NCBI GenBank assembly: GCA_023374025.1
Contig: SIJG01000047.1
Span: forward strand, 266,840 to 330,839
Source: Heterodera schachtii
Lineage: Eukaryota; Nematoda; Chromadorea; Rhabditida; Heteroderidae
DNA length: 64,000 nt
Direction of reading: 5' to 3'
The translations under genes and the position numbers were made by a program. Of this stretch, positions 48,737 to 60,659 are shown piece after piece. Positions within the stretch are counted from its first letter, which is position 1. Every line of letters begins with the position of its first letter. The notes under the pieces are model-generated. The model searched no databases. It was not told where the DNA came from and saw nothing but the letters and a program-made list of their open reading frames with translations.

Positions 48737-51696
48737 TTTTTAATTGCGGTAGTTCTTTAATCTGCTCTATTAGCGTGTAAAATTTCAAAATAATTCGTTA
48801 AGTTTTTAAAAAGTTATGACCAAAAAATGCTCGAAAAACCTGCTTTTTTGACATACTATGGCCATAACTTTTCTGAATGTTGGCAAAAAATTTTCTTTTT
48901 AAATGCAGGGCAATTAGAACACTTTCGTCTATTGAATGGTATCAATTAAAAAAAAACTTGTTATTTTTGAGTAAAGTTTTGAATAATTTTACTCAAAAAA
49001 AAACGCAAGAAAAATATAATTCATACAATTGGCACTTTTAAGTGCGGCGCCTATTTTTCCATTTTGTGCCAATATTTGCGCTTTTTATGGGTGCCTAAAA
49101 ACTGATGCCATATTTATTACGTTTTGTCATAGAAACGGAATGAAAATTAATTGGCATTTAATCCAAAGCAAAGCTCCATTCGCTGGGCAACAAGCATTGT
49201 TATTGTTGAAGTACAAATGGACAAAATGTATACATGGTTTTTATGTGGTACGCCGGGGACCGAATGGAATTACGATTTCCGACACTTTGGGAGTCGAAAA
49301 ATTACGGTTAAATCATAAAATTTTTGGGGTATGAAATCCTGTTTTCGGTATTTTGGGATCGAAATTACGATTCCAGCTTCCGAAAAATTTATTGAACCTT
49401 CGAATTTTGGTTTTCAAGAACCTAAGAATTCCGATTTTCAATTCCCACTTAAATTTTTGGGGTTCTGAAATCATATTTTCGGTATTTGTGGGTCGGAATT
49501 ACAACTCCAATTTTTGGAAAAATTATTGAACCTCAGAATTTCGATTTTCAATTCCTCCTAAAAATTTTTGGGTCGGAATTTTTGTTTCCAGCATTTTGGA
49601 TCGAAATTATGGTTCCAATTTTCTTAAAACTTATCGGTCGCAGAATTCTGTGGTTTTTAATTCCCGTAAAAATGTTTGGTCGAAATTGGGTCTCTGATAT
49701 TTTTGGGGTCGAAATTTCCAAAAAGTTTTTGAGCCTCGGAATTGTTTTTCCGAAAATTGTCGGTCGCTTCGTCGGCTGTCACCATTTTAAATACCCGCAA
49801 AATTTGTGGTGCACACAATGCACAAATCTTTCGTCGAGGTCGTCATAATTATTTTGTTGTTTTGTTGTTGTACATTGTGTGAGTGAATGTAGTTTTGTAC
49901 ATGGCGACGATAAAATTTTAATTGCCCACAAATGTGGCGGCAAATTGGGCGGGGGGGGACAAAATTAGCAGCAACAACAACCGTTGGTTGTGTTATTGAA
50001 AATGGGGGAAGGGGAGGGCTTTAATTATTCATGCATTTACTAATGATGGCGGGCGGCGTAAACAAACAAACATATTTACATAGCCTTAATTAAAACAGGA
50101 ATTTGCAAAAAAAAAATAATTAAAAATTGGTATTTATTTTTAATTTGATATTTTGTAATACATAGGCAGATCAAATTGTTCAAATACCTCTCCATAATTA
50201 ACCATTTTTTTGCGCCAATCATTAACAAACACTTTCAAATCTTTCCCTGTCATCACAATTAGGTTAATTTTTTTTTTTAAATTTGACCAAAAAATTCCCC
50301 CAAAAATTTTCATTTTTTTCCAATAGAGAATCAAATAGTAGGTTTTTAGAGTTTTCCTTCATCTGAGGATAGTTTTGTAGTTCAAATAAAATAAATTTCT
50401 TTTTATTTAATTACTCTACTAATACATAATTATTATTTTTAATTTTTTTAATTTATCTAATATTAAGCCAAAAATTCCAAAAATTGCATTATCCCTTACA
50501 ACTAATTTTGAACTCCATTTATTATCGAAAATTTACTTTTTTTGGAGTTTGTCTTTAAAGAGATTTTGTAGTTTGAAAAAATAAATATTTTGATACATAA
50601 TCGTTAATTATTGACACGGTAATTTACATTTTTGTTTTGTTGATAAACGAAGAAGAAATTTTTAGAAATTATGAGAAGTGAGATTTTTGAAAATAATGAA
50701 AAAAATAAATTAAATACATTCATGCTCCGCTCTGATTTTTGTTTAAACTTTGATCGCCATAACATTTTGATTTTGAAGCAGGAATTTTTATAAAATTTAA
50801 AAATAATTTATTAAAAACATTAATTGTTTTTCATTCAGTAGATTTTTCGTGCTCCATATTAAATACGAGAGCCCGGCGCGTGAGACGGGATCTCGCACGG
50901 GATTTTGCGGGATCCCAGTCCACAAGCCCCCGGATTTTTTTGGACAATGCGGCTTTGCGGGATAATGCGGAATTTTGCAAAGACAGAATGCCAAATTTTC
51001 TGTTAAAATCATTTTTGATCGCAAATAGAATTAAAAAAGTGCGACATTTGGTCATTTTTCGGGCAAAATCTGTTAAGAAATCGGTTCAAATTTTCAAAAA
51101 ATTTTCCTATGAAATTTCCGGGTTTTGAAATGTTTATATATTAATTTCACGCAATTATCTTTATTTAATTTGGTCTCCCTAATTCTCTTTTAAAAGTGCA
51201 CCAGAAGCGCACCAAATTATTAAGGGATAAAAGCAGGAGGATTAACTTATCTTAAAATTTTTTCAAAAAATTGATCACTAATTCTCTTCTAAAAGTGATC
51301 AGAAGCGCAGAAAATTTGAAAAATGATATTTTTTGTGGGTCCTTTGAACTGATTGTTGATGAAGTCTGGCATTCATAAGCGAGACATAATTTTTTGGCAC
51401 TGATTAGCCAGCCAGTCACAAATTGAACACATCGAAATGGTTTTGTTGAAATAAAGCGCTAATATTAAATTAATTTTGTTTCTTTTTTTGAAAATTCACT
51501 CATTCAATATCATAGACTTAGTTCAAACTGGTTTTATCATAAATAATAGTCAAACTGAATGATGAAACAGTAAGAAGCAAGGTTTTGTCTCATCAAAAAT
51601 CTGATCGGAAAATCCTCAATAATGAATTTCTTATTCAAAATTCAATAATTATGATTGATTTTGTCATTCTCAAAATCGACTGTTTCTGATCACTGA
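48737..51696. repeat. GST-unit intergenic repeat (5' flank of copy 4)
   Basis: 48740-49010 is a diverged foldback core directly upstream of the ATG. 49172 carries the empty site for element A. 49460-50070 closely matches 40220-40830 (more than 500 bp). 50855-50990 has GCGGGAT-type repeats as at 44740, and 51190-51240 is the empty-site counterpart of element H. No gene. Confidence 0.8.
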
Positions 51697-52983
51697 TCAG
51701 CGGTCCTGCGGGCGCTGCTTCAAATACTTCTGAAGTTGGGGCAGAGCATGGACACGTGCAGCGTATTTGACCAGCTCCGGGTACGCATTGAGCGTCTCCG
51801 GTTCCAACTTGGTAAACGAGTCCAGAAAGTTGGCCATCTGTTGAAAAAACAGCGATTGTTACGGTGTTTAAGCTACGGTTACAGTGACAAAAACTTTTCA
51901 AGCAATTCACCGTAAATGTAAAGCATTGATTTTGATATTAGCAAATGAATTTAGTGCAATTTATAAGTCAATTTTTTAACGACTTATAAAAAGGCCTTGA
52001 AATTTAAAAATTTATTCCCCCCCTCCTCTCCCGTCAAAATTGAAATTTCATCTCGACGGTTTCAATTAAGGCCACCGAAAAATTTTCGAATTAAAAAAAA
52101 ATTTACTTGAAAGTCCACCATTGAGAGGCCGGACTTGAGCATGTACCCTGAACCGGACTCCTTCAAAAGTTTCTCAAAAAGTGGAAAAACGCGCTTGGCA
52201 TTCGGCTCGAACACTTCGCCGCGCAATTTGTCCTTGGAAAAAAAAATATTATATATTAAAGAAATATTTTTAAAAATTTGAATTCATTAAAAGCAAAAAA
52301 TTTTCTTTTAAAATGTAATTTTTTAAAATATTTATTTTATTAATTAACTTACAAATTAAAATATTTTTTATTATTAATTTAATTGTCAAAAAATGTAAAA
52401 AATTTAGCAAATTTGGAGTTATTTTGAATAGAATTTTCATACAAATATTAAATTAAAATTATACTATTTAATGCATGAATGAATAAATTATTGAAATGAT
52501 TAAAATTTGCATTCATTTTTTTCACCAAATCGCCTTCTTTGCGTCCCATTTTGACCATCAAATACGGGAGAAAATCAGTGATAGCATCCTTTTGAAAGTC
52601 AATGATTTCGTTAGCCTTCGCCTTTTCCCATTCATCTTTGCCGGCCAAGCCTTAATATTTAAAATTAAATTAAATAAAATTCTAATAAATCTACCAAATT
52701 TTTCGGCTAAATAGCGCAAAATTGTCGCACTTTGTGCCAATGGCTTTCCGTCAACCTCCAAAACTGGGGCCTTTCCGTAGAAAAATTCTGAAATTTTATG
52801 TTAGTTTTTTTTTAAAATTTCTATGCCACACATTTTTTACTCACTCGGTTTGTACGTTTTCTCCCATTCTTCCATGTCCTTAAAGCGGATGTCTTCAAAC
52901 TGTTGGCCAACATAGTGAAGCAACAGTCGGATGGGTTCACACAAACCGCGCAAATCAAAATAATATAATTTGTATTGGACCAT
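51697..52983 (-). CDS. Glutathione S-transferase, sigma class, copy 5 (207 aa)
   Basis: Exons 52845-52983, 52695-52787, 52526-52650, 52107-52232 and 51697-51837 give 624 bp including TGA. Starts [19 protein letters not shown]: the catalytic Tyr8 is kept, but the Gly before EPIR is Cys, an unusual change next to the glutathione site. [13 protein letters not shown] is intact. Exon 4 carries [19 protein letters not shown] where copies 3 and 4 have MAKRV and VKLL; exon 5 begins [19 protein letters not shown]. It is the most diverged of the intact copies. Role by family: cytosolic glutathione conjugation. Upstream flank (53030-53090) matches copy 1. Confidence 0.94.
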
Positions 52984-55342
52984 TTTTAAAATAATAATAT
53001 TTTATTTATTTTTCTAAATTTAAAATTCTATTACTTAAAATTAATTAGCAAATCTTTGTTTATTTGTGATCAATGACAGCAATTAAAAGCAATTAGTATT
53101 AATTAGTAAGCACATCGATAAACCTTTGACGAATTATTTTACTCTTTGTATTGGATTATTTAAAAAAAAAAGAATTATTGAATTTTGCTTTTAAATTTAA
53201 AATTTGATTTAGTTAAAAATTAATTGGGACAGTGATGACATTTTTAAAAGAAAATAAAGCAATAAGTATTAGTAAGCCCATCGGTAAACAATTGATGATG
53301 AATCGATTTGCTAAGCACGAGAAATGAGCGAAAATTTTGTGAATGTGTACAAATGATGTTACTTAAAACCACCGAAAAAATTTTTGCTTATAATTTTGCT
53401 TAAAAGCAATCAAATCTTTAATTCATGATACATATCTTTTCAGTAGCCTTTAGATTGCTCTATTAGCGTGTAAAATTTCAAAATAATTCGTTAAGTTTTC
53501 AAAAATTTATGACCAAAAATGCTCAAAATATGTTGGAATTATTATGACCATTTTTCTGGAAATTGGCAAAAAAAAAAAAAATTTTTTTTTTTTAAATTTT
53601 GTAGGGAAATAGAGAATATGTAGGTCTATCAAATGGTATCAAAGAATAACAATTCGTTATTCTTCAGTAAACTTATGAATTGCTCAAAAACGCAAGAAAA
53701 ACATAATACAAATGGGATTTTTGAGTGCCTATTTTTCCAATTTTGTGCCTATTATGGCGCTTTTATGGGTGCCTAAAACTGACACCCTTTTACATATAGT
53801 CATGGAAACGGAAAATAAATGAATTGTCATTTGATCAAAAGCAAAAGCTCCATTCGCTGGGGCAATTAGTAACACAAGCATTGTTATTGTTAATGTGCAG
53901 AGGGAAAAAATGTGTACATGGTTTTTTGTTTGTACATCAAGCAGCGAACAGAATTTAGGGGTTTCCGACATTTTTGGGGATGAATTATAATTTCAATTCC
54001 CGTAAAACTTAACAAACCGCAGAATTCCCATTTTTAATTATCGTAAAATTTTTAGGGTTTGCGTTTCGGTTTCCGACATTTTTCGGCTCGAAATTCTCGG
54101 TTACCAATTTCCGTAAAACTTGTCGAATCGTAAAATTCCTGTTTTCAATTCCCGTAAAAATTTGGAGTCGAAATTCATATTTATGGTATTTTTTGGCTCG
54201 GAATTTCGGTTACCAATTACCGAAAAATACTTGAGCCTTGGAATCGTTTTTTTTAATTTTTTTTTTTTTGCAATTTCCGAAAATTTATTGATGAGTCGCA
54301 AAATCCATCACTATTGGTTCTACATGAATGAAGAGAATTATTCGTTCGAATGAGTTGTCAGTCGGCTGGCAGCAATTTAGGTCGCCTTGTCGGCTGTCAC
54401 CATTTTAAATACCCGCAAAATTTGTGGTGCACACAATGCACAAATCTTTCGTCGAGGTCGTCATAATTATTTTGTTGTTTTGTTGTTGTACATTGTGTGA
54501 GTGAATGTAGTTTTGTACATAGCGACGATAAAATTTTAATTGCCCCACAAATGTGGCGGCAAACTTTGGAGCACTGAAATTAGCAGCAACAACAACCGTT
54601 GGTTGTGTTATTGAAAATGGGGGGGGGGGGAGGGCTTTAATTAGTCATGCATTTACTAATGATGGCGGCGTAAACCGTAAACAAACAATTATTTAAAACA
54701 GGAATTTACGGGAAATTAAAAATTGGAATTAATTTGTATTTTTAATTCAATTTATTTTATAGATGTTATTATATATCGACATAATGACCAAAGAAATTAT
54801 TAAAATAATTATTCAATCATAACAATAGAATTTTTAAATTAGTTTTAATGTTTTTTCACTTATTGGAAAAGTAATATATTTTTGTTTTCCTATTTTAAAT
54901 TTAAAAAAGATAATTGAAATATGAAATAAGGAAAATTAGATTACATTTATTCAGATCTGATAAAGCTATTTTTCAAATACCTATGCATAATTAACCATTC
55001 AAGTACGAATCGTTTAACAAATAACTTTCATATCTTTCCCTGTCATCACAATTACGGTAAATTTTTAAAATTTTACTAAAAAATTCGCCCAAAAAATTCA
55101 TTTTCCAATACAGAATCAAAGAATATATTTTTGGAGCTTGCCTTCGTCGACGGATTATTTTGTTTATTTTGTAGTATTTAATTACTTTATTGATAATTAA
55201 TAAACGAAATGCATAATACAATAAAATGGAAAGTGAGAAAGTAATTCTACCGACAAAAAAAGCATATTGTCTCATAAAAATTTGATCGGATATTTCTCAA
55301 TGATTGATCTTCTTATTTGAAATCGCGTGTTCTGATCACTGA
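52984..55342. repeat. GST-unit intergenic repeat (5' flank of copy 5)
   Basis: 53040-53090 matches the flank of copy 1. 53370-53660 is a diverged foldback core. 53700-53890 matches other GST flanks. 54360-54690 is the shared block. Poly(G) run near 54620. No gene. Confidence 0.75.
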
Positions 55343-55483
55343 TCAGCGGTCCTGCGGGCGCTGCTTCAAATACTGTTGCAGTTGGGGAAGCGCATGAACA
55401 CGATCAACGTATTTGATCAGCTCCATGTACGCATTGATGGTGTCCAGCTCCAACTTGGTAAACGTGTACAAAAAATTGCCACC
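55343..55483 (-). pseudogene. GST copy 6: orphan last exon
   Basis: A 141-bp segment homologous to GST exon 5, open throughout (GGNFLYTFTKLELDTINAYM to KQRPQDR, TGA), with a preserved CAG acceptor. Upstream intron sequence is recognisable to about 55600, then homology ends; no exons 1-4 follow before the receptor gene at 55790. The conserved VANF start has become GGNF. A truncated end of the array. Confidence 0.9.
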
Positions 55484-55789
55484 CTGATGCAAAAACAGCG
55501 GCTGTTATGTTATTTATGGTACGGTACGGTACAGTAACAAAAATTTTCAAGCAATTCACAGTAAATGCAAATCATAAAAGTTTGGTGACTCCATTACAAA
55601 AAGTCATGAAATTAAAAAAAAGAAAAATATATGTTTTGGCGTTACATAAAATTTCTAATAATTTTATAGTAGAAAATGCACAAATTAAATTTATCTATGA
55701 ATTAATTACGTGAAAAATATTGGTATTTAAAATTAAAAAAAAATAGATCTTCAACAAAACTGTTTGCTCTGAACATCCCAAAATTTTGT

Positions 55790-57426
55790 TCATGAAATAG
55801 TTGGCATTTGTCGCTGCTTTTTGCGTTCCGTTATCACATTGTTTTGCTCATTTGGTCCGTTCACCGATGCCACGCAATTTGTCGCGCGAGTTCCGAATCG
55901 AATTCGTGGTATACGGTAGTCGAGCAATAATTGGCCCCGGAATGAGTCGCTGGCCCACAGGAGGAGCCAGCTGGACAACACCACACTGCCCGTGTCGACT
56001 ACCCACGGGTAATGAGTCAACAGTGCAGAAACCATTTGAAAATTAACCCTAATTGTCGCAATGTAAAGGCCAATCTGCAAGCAAGCAGTGTCATTTGTTT
56101 TTATTATAATTATCGCTAATTAATTGAAATTGACACTAACAAACAGACAGGCGATTAACGCATGGCCACAAAAGGTGATGAAAGCGTAAATGAACAATTT
56201 CCTTTCCAAATTGTTGGGAGCGTTCTGCTGCTGGTTAAACTTGTGCTTATTCATTTGACATTTGTAAGCGGAAACAGCGAAAATGTTGATCAGAATGCAG
56301 ACGACCATGAAAACGACAGACACACCACTGTCAAAACAAATCAAAAAGCTCAAATATGGGGTCGCCTAAAGAGCAAAAATAAAAATTATCGAAAAATAAA
56401 TTTTTAAATTTAAAAAAATGCATAAACGAACATTGTCTTCTTCGTACAGAAAGAAACTGAGAACATCAGCTGAAGTAGCATTAGAAGCAGTTGATGAGCT
56501 GCTGTCATTAGCTTCAACTTGGAGCTTGCCTTTGATTAGGAATGTGCGGGAAATGATTTTTACCATGAATTGGAACCAAGATTGAGACCAGGAAATGACG
56601 AAAAAATCATAGAAACCGAAACCAAAATAAGTCCGGAAAATTTTGCGAATCGGGAACCGCGAAACCTGCACTATCCTACCTGTCATTTTGAACATTGGCC
56701 AATTAGTACTAATTGGCAAGCAGAAAACGGCTAACCCAATCAGCGGAAGAATACATTTCCACAACTGAAAAAGGGTAATTCCATCACACAATCAGTTAAT
56801 TAGGGCACAAATGTCCGGATGCAATCATTAATTTTCAAAGCACGGTTTTTCTAAGTTTTCACCAATTTTTGCTGCCCTCACTCCATTTATCCCCCCCCCC
56901 CCCATTTGTGGTTTGCGCCCCTAAAAATATTCGCTCTAGTTATGAACAAGGATGTATGTCCGGGGAGACTTGGGACAAGTCCTCTGTACTTTGTCATGTT
57001 TCAATGGGACGGCAATTGCGGTCAGTCGGTTGAGAAGGATGAAAGCGGTGGCTAAATTGTTGGCCTGGAAAGTGTAACCGGTGAGGAAAAAAGGTAATCC
57101 GCCGATCATCCAATTGGGCAACAGAGAATAGAGGGGGAAAAGGACGGAGCCGAACAGAATGGGCAAGCGGAAGCAGTAGAAGGAGTCGAGCAGGTACAGC
57201 AAATCCTAACGGGAAGCAGCCAAAAGAATTGAAAACTGTACACCCAAAGCAATCACACCGGCACGGCACGGATGATGAACAGTGCGTAGAATGAATTGTG
57301 GAATTGTTTATGCCGCAGAATGGTGACAATTTGGGCCACGTAAAGCAGCGCCGAAGGGATGCTCAGACAGATGGCCAAGTAGAGAAAAGAGTCCCGCGCT
57401 GAGATGGACCATTCGAGAATGCCCAT
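55790..57426 (-). CDS. Srg-like seven-transmembrane chemoreceptor, 408 aa
   Basis: Five in-phase exons: 57259-57426, 56990-57205, 56432-56764, 56141-56365, 55790-56074 (phase 0 throughout; stop TGA). Membrane-like segments include SFLYLAICLSIPSALLYVAQ (TM1), YCFRLPILFGSVLFPLY, NNLATAFILLNRLTAIAVPL (TM3 with the Asn-Arg pair typical of Srg-type receptors), CILPLIGLAVFCLP (TM4), VFMVVCILINIFAVSAY, KLFIYAFITFCGHALIA and VVLSSWLLLWASDSF (TM7). The third exon encodes a long Ser/Asn-rich loop. Srg proteins are nematode-specific G-protein-coupled receptors, mostly in sensory neurons; the ligand cannot be predicted. The ATG at 57426 is chosen because it precedes TM1 and foldback element D begins about 20 bp upstream. 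No inactivating change seen. Confidence 0.9.
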
Positions 57427-57446
57427 GGGAGAGTCAAAAAAAAGGG

Positions 57447-58580
57447 TATTGTGTCGTTATATAAAAACCATCAATAAGGGCGTTATATAAAAAACCACAA
57501 ATGAAAATTTCAAAAAAAAAAACTGCCCATAACCTTTGTCAAAGTCAACCAAGACAGTCTTGGTATCATTCGATAGCCCTAAGAGTCCTCTATTAGTTCA
57601 CCTAAATTTTAAAAAATTTCGTCAAGTTTGAACAAAACTATGGCCAAAAGTACACAAGCAACCAGGTTTTCAAAAATTTTGTCCATAATTTTTTGGGAAC
57701 TTATTTGTTAGCCAAGTTTTTTGAAATTTTGCAGGCTAGTAAAAAAAACACTTAGGTCTATGGAATGATATGAAGAAAATAAAAAATCTAAACAATTTAT
57801 AACGAAATTTTCCATTAGACATAAAATTATGTTGATCATCAGAAATTCTGACCAAAATTTTCTTAGAACCAACCAAATTAAGAACTTTTGCCATCATTCG
57901 ATAGACCGAAGTGTTTTTTTACTAGCCTGCAAATTTCAAAAATTTGGATAAGTTTCAAAAAAGTTATGGCCAAAATTTTTGAAAAACTGGTTGCTTGTGT
58001 ACTTTTGGCCATAACTTTGTTCAAATCTGTTGGAATTTTTTTTGAAATTTAGGTGAACTAATAGAGGACTCTTATTTGTTAGGTCTATCGAATGATACCA
58101 ATAATGTTTGGTAATCTTTGACAAAAGTTATTGTTGTAACTGAGTCGTAGACCATTTGGCTAAATGGTCTACGACTCAGTACAACAAAAAGGAACTTCAA
58201 GTTCGACTCCTCCTGGCGGTGGATTATTTAAAAATAATTCCACAAGGCCGCCACGGCAGCATTGAAAGTAAGGCTGACGCGGCAGCAATGTTGTGCCGAT
58301 AAGCACCAGAGAGTGTGTAAAGGGGAGGAAGTAGGTGCGTAATCGAATTTCGGCACTGAAAAGTCGAACCAAGTTCCCATCAAAAGATGGTGTGGCATAT
58401 TTGTGAATTCGTTTGTGACTGAGTGCTCAGTTCAGAGCTAAAAACTTGAAGTTCCTTTTTGTTGTAACTGAGTCGTAGATCATTTAGCCAAATGGTCTAC
58501 GACTCTGTTACAACAGTTATGGCCAGTTTTTTGTTGGAAATTTTCATTTGATTGGTTTTTTATATAACCGACTCAGCACC
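57447..58580. mobile_element. Foldback element D with nested insertion
   Basis: Left GGTATTGTGTCGTTATATAA and right (inverted) GGTGCTGAGTCGGTTATATA. Arms include AAAAACCATCA and the TTGGTATCATTCGATAG core, present more than once, so the element looks doubled. Flanks AAAAAAAG and GAAAAAAG are a near-matching 8-bp pair. A second element is nested at about 58137-58515. Confidence 0.8.
58137..58515. mobile_element. Nested element with hairpin ends and tRNA-like boxes
   Basis: Both ends carry GAGTCGTAGACCATTT followed by its own reverse complement, giving a local hairpin, and the two ends are inverted relative to each other (GTTGTAAC at each tip). The left end contains TGGCTAAATGG (A-box-like) and, about 45 bp on, AGTTCGACTCC (B-box-like), which suggests a tRNA-derived origin. 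No coding content seen. Confidence 0.55.
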
Positions 58581-59184
58581 GAAAAAAGAGACGCAAATTT
58601 ATGGCTCATTTGGATCTCGCGTTTTTATTTCTTTTTTTTTCTTCACTTAAAAGGTCACCGTTATTCGTCAGTTTTCAATGCTTGTAAATTATTTTATCGT
58701 GGCGAATGCTTGTTCTTTCTTTCCTCTGTCATCTTTTATTCTCCTATTGTTATTTTGTAGCCAATTACTCAATTTCATATTTTCTTATATTTTTTTTTTG
58801 TCACGATTGATCATTAATAATGTAAATTGGCGGACGACTACAAAAAGGAACAATTCATTATTCAATGCAATTTTTGGTTTGTTAGTGAAATTCCAACAAG
58901 TGAGAAATGGAGACTTATCCAATGGTTTTTAATCAATTTTTTTAAAATTATAAATACGTTAAATTTAATTATATTGATGCTTAAATACACATTCTTCTAA
59001 AAGTTTGTTGGATCTCGAATAAAAATAGTTAAAATTTACCAAATATTAAATAAAATCATCAGCCAGATTATTTTGAATTTTTTAAAATTTTGAACTTTAA
59101 ATGGCGCCTATAAATTTCATAAATAAAGCCTAAGCATAGGCTTATGTAATGATGTTCTTTGATGCGAAAGAGCAAAAAATCAAC
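58581..59184. other. AT-rich stretch, no supported gene
   Basis: Short T-rich open frames on the plus strand only; nothing recognised. Confidence 0.5.
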
Positions 59185-59229
59185 CCACGGTGGGGCTCGA
59201 ACCCATGCCCTTCCAACTGAGCTACGCAG
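59185..59229 (-). other. tRNA-derived relic interrupted by a hAT-like element
   Basis: On the minus strand TAGCTCAGTTGG (A box, D arm) is followed after only a few bases by GGGTTCGAGCCCC (B box, T arm); the anticodon arm is missing, so it is not a working tRNA. The locus resumes at 59951 across the inserted element (CTACGCAG duplicated). Could be a SINE head. Confidence 0.5.
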
Positions 59230-59942
59230 CAGGGGTGGGACAACTCACGCCTCTCGCCAACTCTCGCCATTTTTGGGACTCTCGCCAACTCTCGCCATTT
59301 TTGGGACTCTCGCCTCTCGCCATTTTTGGGACTCTCGCCTCTCGCCAACTCTCGCCATTTTTGCGACTATCGTCTCTCGCCATTTTTGGGACTCTCGCCT
59401 CTCGCCAATTTTGGGACTCTCGCCTCTCACCAACTCTCGCCATTTTTGGGACTCTCGCCTCTCGCCAACTCTCGCCATTTTTGGGACTCTCGCCTCTCGC
59501 CAACTCTCGCCATTTTTGGGACTATCGTCTCTCGCCATTTTTGGGACTCTCGTCTCTCGCCAACTCTCGCCATTTTTGGGACTCTCGCCAACTCTCGCCA
59601 TTTTTGGGACTCTCGCCTCGCCAACTCTCGCCATTTTTGGGACTCTCGCCTCTCGCCAACTCTCGCCATTTTTGCGACTATCGTCTCTCGCCATTTTTGG
59701 GACTCTCGCCTCTCGCCAATTTTGGGACTCTCGCCTCTCACCAACTCTCGCCATTTTTGGGACTCTCGCCTCTCGCCAGCTCTCGCCATTTTTGGGACTC
59801 TCGCCAACTCTCGCCATTTTTGGGACTATCGTCTCTCGCCATTTTTGGGACTCTCGTCTCTCGCCAACTTGCGCCATTTTCGGGACTCTCGCCTCTCGCC
59901 GAACTCTCGCTCTCGTCTTTTCTGAGACAAGTCACACCCCTG
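59230..59942. mobile_element. hAT-like element carrying a TCTCGCCATTTTTGGGAC array
   Basis: Ends CAGGGGTGGGAC and (inverted) CAGGGGTGTGAC match at 11 of 12 bases; CTACGCAG is duplicated on both sides. Almost the whole interior (about 59245-59910) is an array of CTCGCCATTTTTGGGACT with interspersed CTCTCGCCAA, in higher-order blocks. The repeat lacks stops in several frames, producing spurious ORFs up to 319 codons (plus) and 210 (minus); these are not proteins. Confidence 0.9.
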
Positions 59943-59950
59943 CTACGCAG

Positions 59951-60659
59951 GCATCCTCTCCTTTACACTCTTCTCTCTCCTATCTTAGGAGGAGAATCAC
60001 TCTCTTAATCTCTTCCACTGCCGACTTCAAGGGCGTAGCCAGACCCTTGGCTTCGGGGGGGGGGGGGGGGGCTGAAGTCAAAACTTCGATTTTTAGGGGT
60101 GTATTTTTCTTTTTTTAGTCGATTTTTAGGGGTGTATTTTTCGTTTTTTTGAAATCCCGAATTAGGGGTGTTCAACAAAAAATTGCTATCTATTTTTGTC
60201 ATTTTGGTCCCCATTTTTCAAAAATATGGTAAAATGGGGGTCCGGCGGTGCCGATAGGCGCCGCCGGGAAAATTTTTGAGTATTTTACTGCAATTTTGTT
60301 AAGAAAATTGCTTAAAATTTCAAAAAATTTACTGAAAATTTAATTTTTTTGGTTGGGGTGGGTTTTAGTTTTTTGAAAATCCCGAATTATGGGGTGTATT
60401 TTACAAAATTTTTCGGCCGTTTTTCCGCCAAAAAATTAATATTTTTTGCCATTTTGGCCTCCATTTTTCAAAAATATGGTAAAATGGGGGGCCGGCGGTG
60501 CCGATAGGCGCCGCCGGGAAAATTTTTGAGTATTTTACCTCCAATTTTGTCAAGGGGAGAGAGTGACCACATTTATCAGACTTAGGCCAAATCAATCTCA
60601 AGCAAGCCTAAGTTTATCAGAAATTCCATGAAACCCGAAAAAAAGAAAAATAGGCCAGA
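59951..60659. repeat. Poly(G) tract and duplicated CCGG-hairpin module
   Basis: A poly(G) run lies at about 60054-60071, then two units of GATTTTTAGGGGTGTATTTT. A roughly 95-bp module (CCATTTTTCAAAAATATGGT, hairpin, GGGAAAATTTTTGAGTATTT) occurs at about 60209-60290 and 60459-60540. Confidence 0.75.
60242..60267. repeat. CCGGCGGTGCC hairpin motif (copy 3 of 4)
   Basis: CCGGCGGTGCC, loop GATA, GGCGCCGCCGG. Copy 4 with the same sequence is at 60492-60517. Confidence 0.85.

Noticed and set aside
51635..51910. ORF ending [17 protein letters not shown]
   Set aside because: Wrong frame of GST copy 5 exon 5; the true frame is open and matches copies 3 and 4.
56994..57329. 111-codon minus-strand ORF
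   Set aside because: Shadow of the Srg-like exons at 56990-57205 and 57259-57426 in another frame, running through an intron.
58169..58372. 67-codon minus-strand ORF
   Set aside because: Entirely inside the nested element; no splice sites or homology.
59159..60118. 319-codon plus-strand ORF (and 272, 199, 210-codon relatives on both strands)
   Set aside because: Produced by the stop-free TCTCGCC array inside a hAT-like element; open in several frames on both strands with the same repeat.
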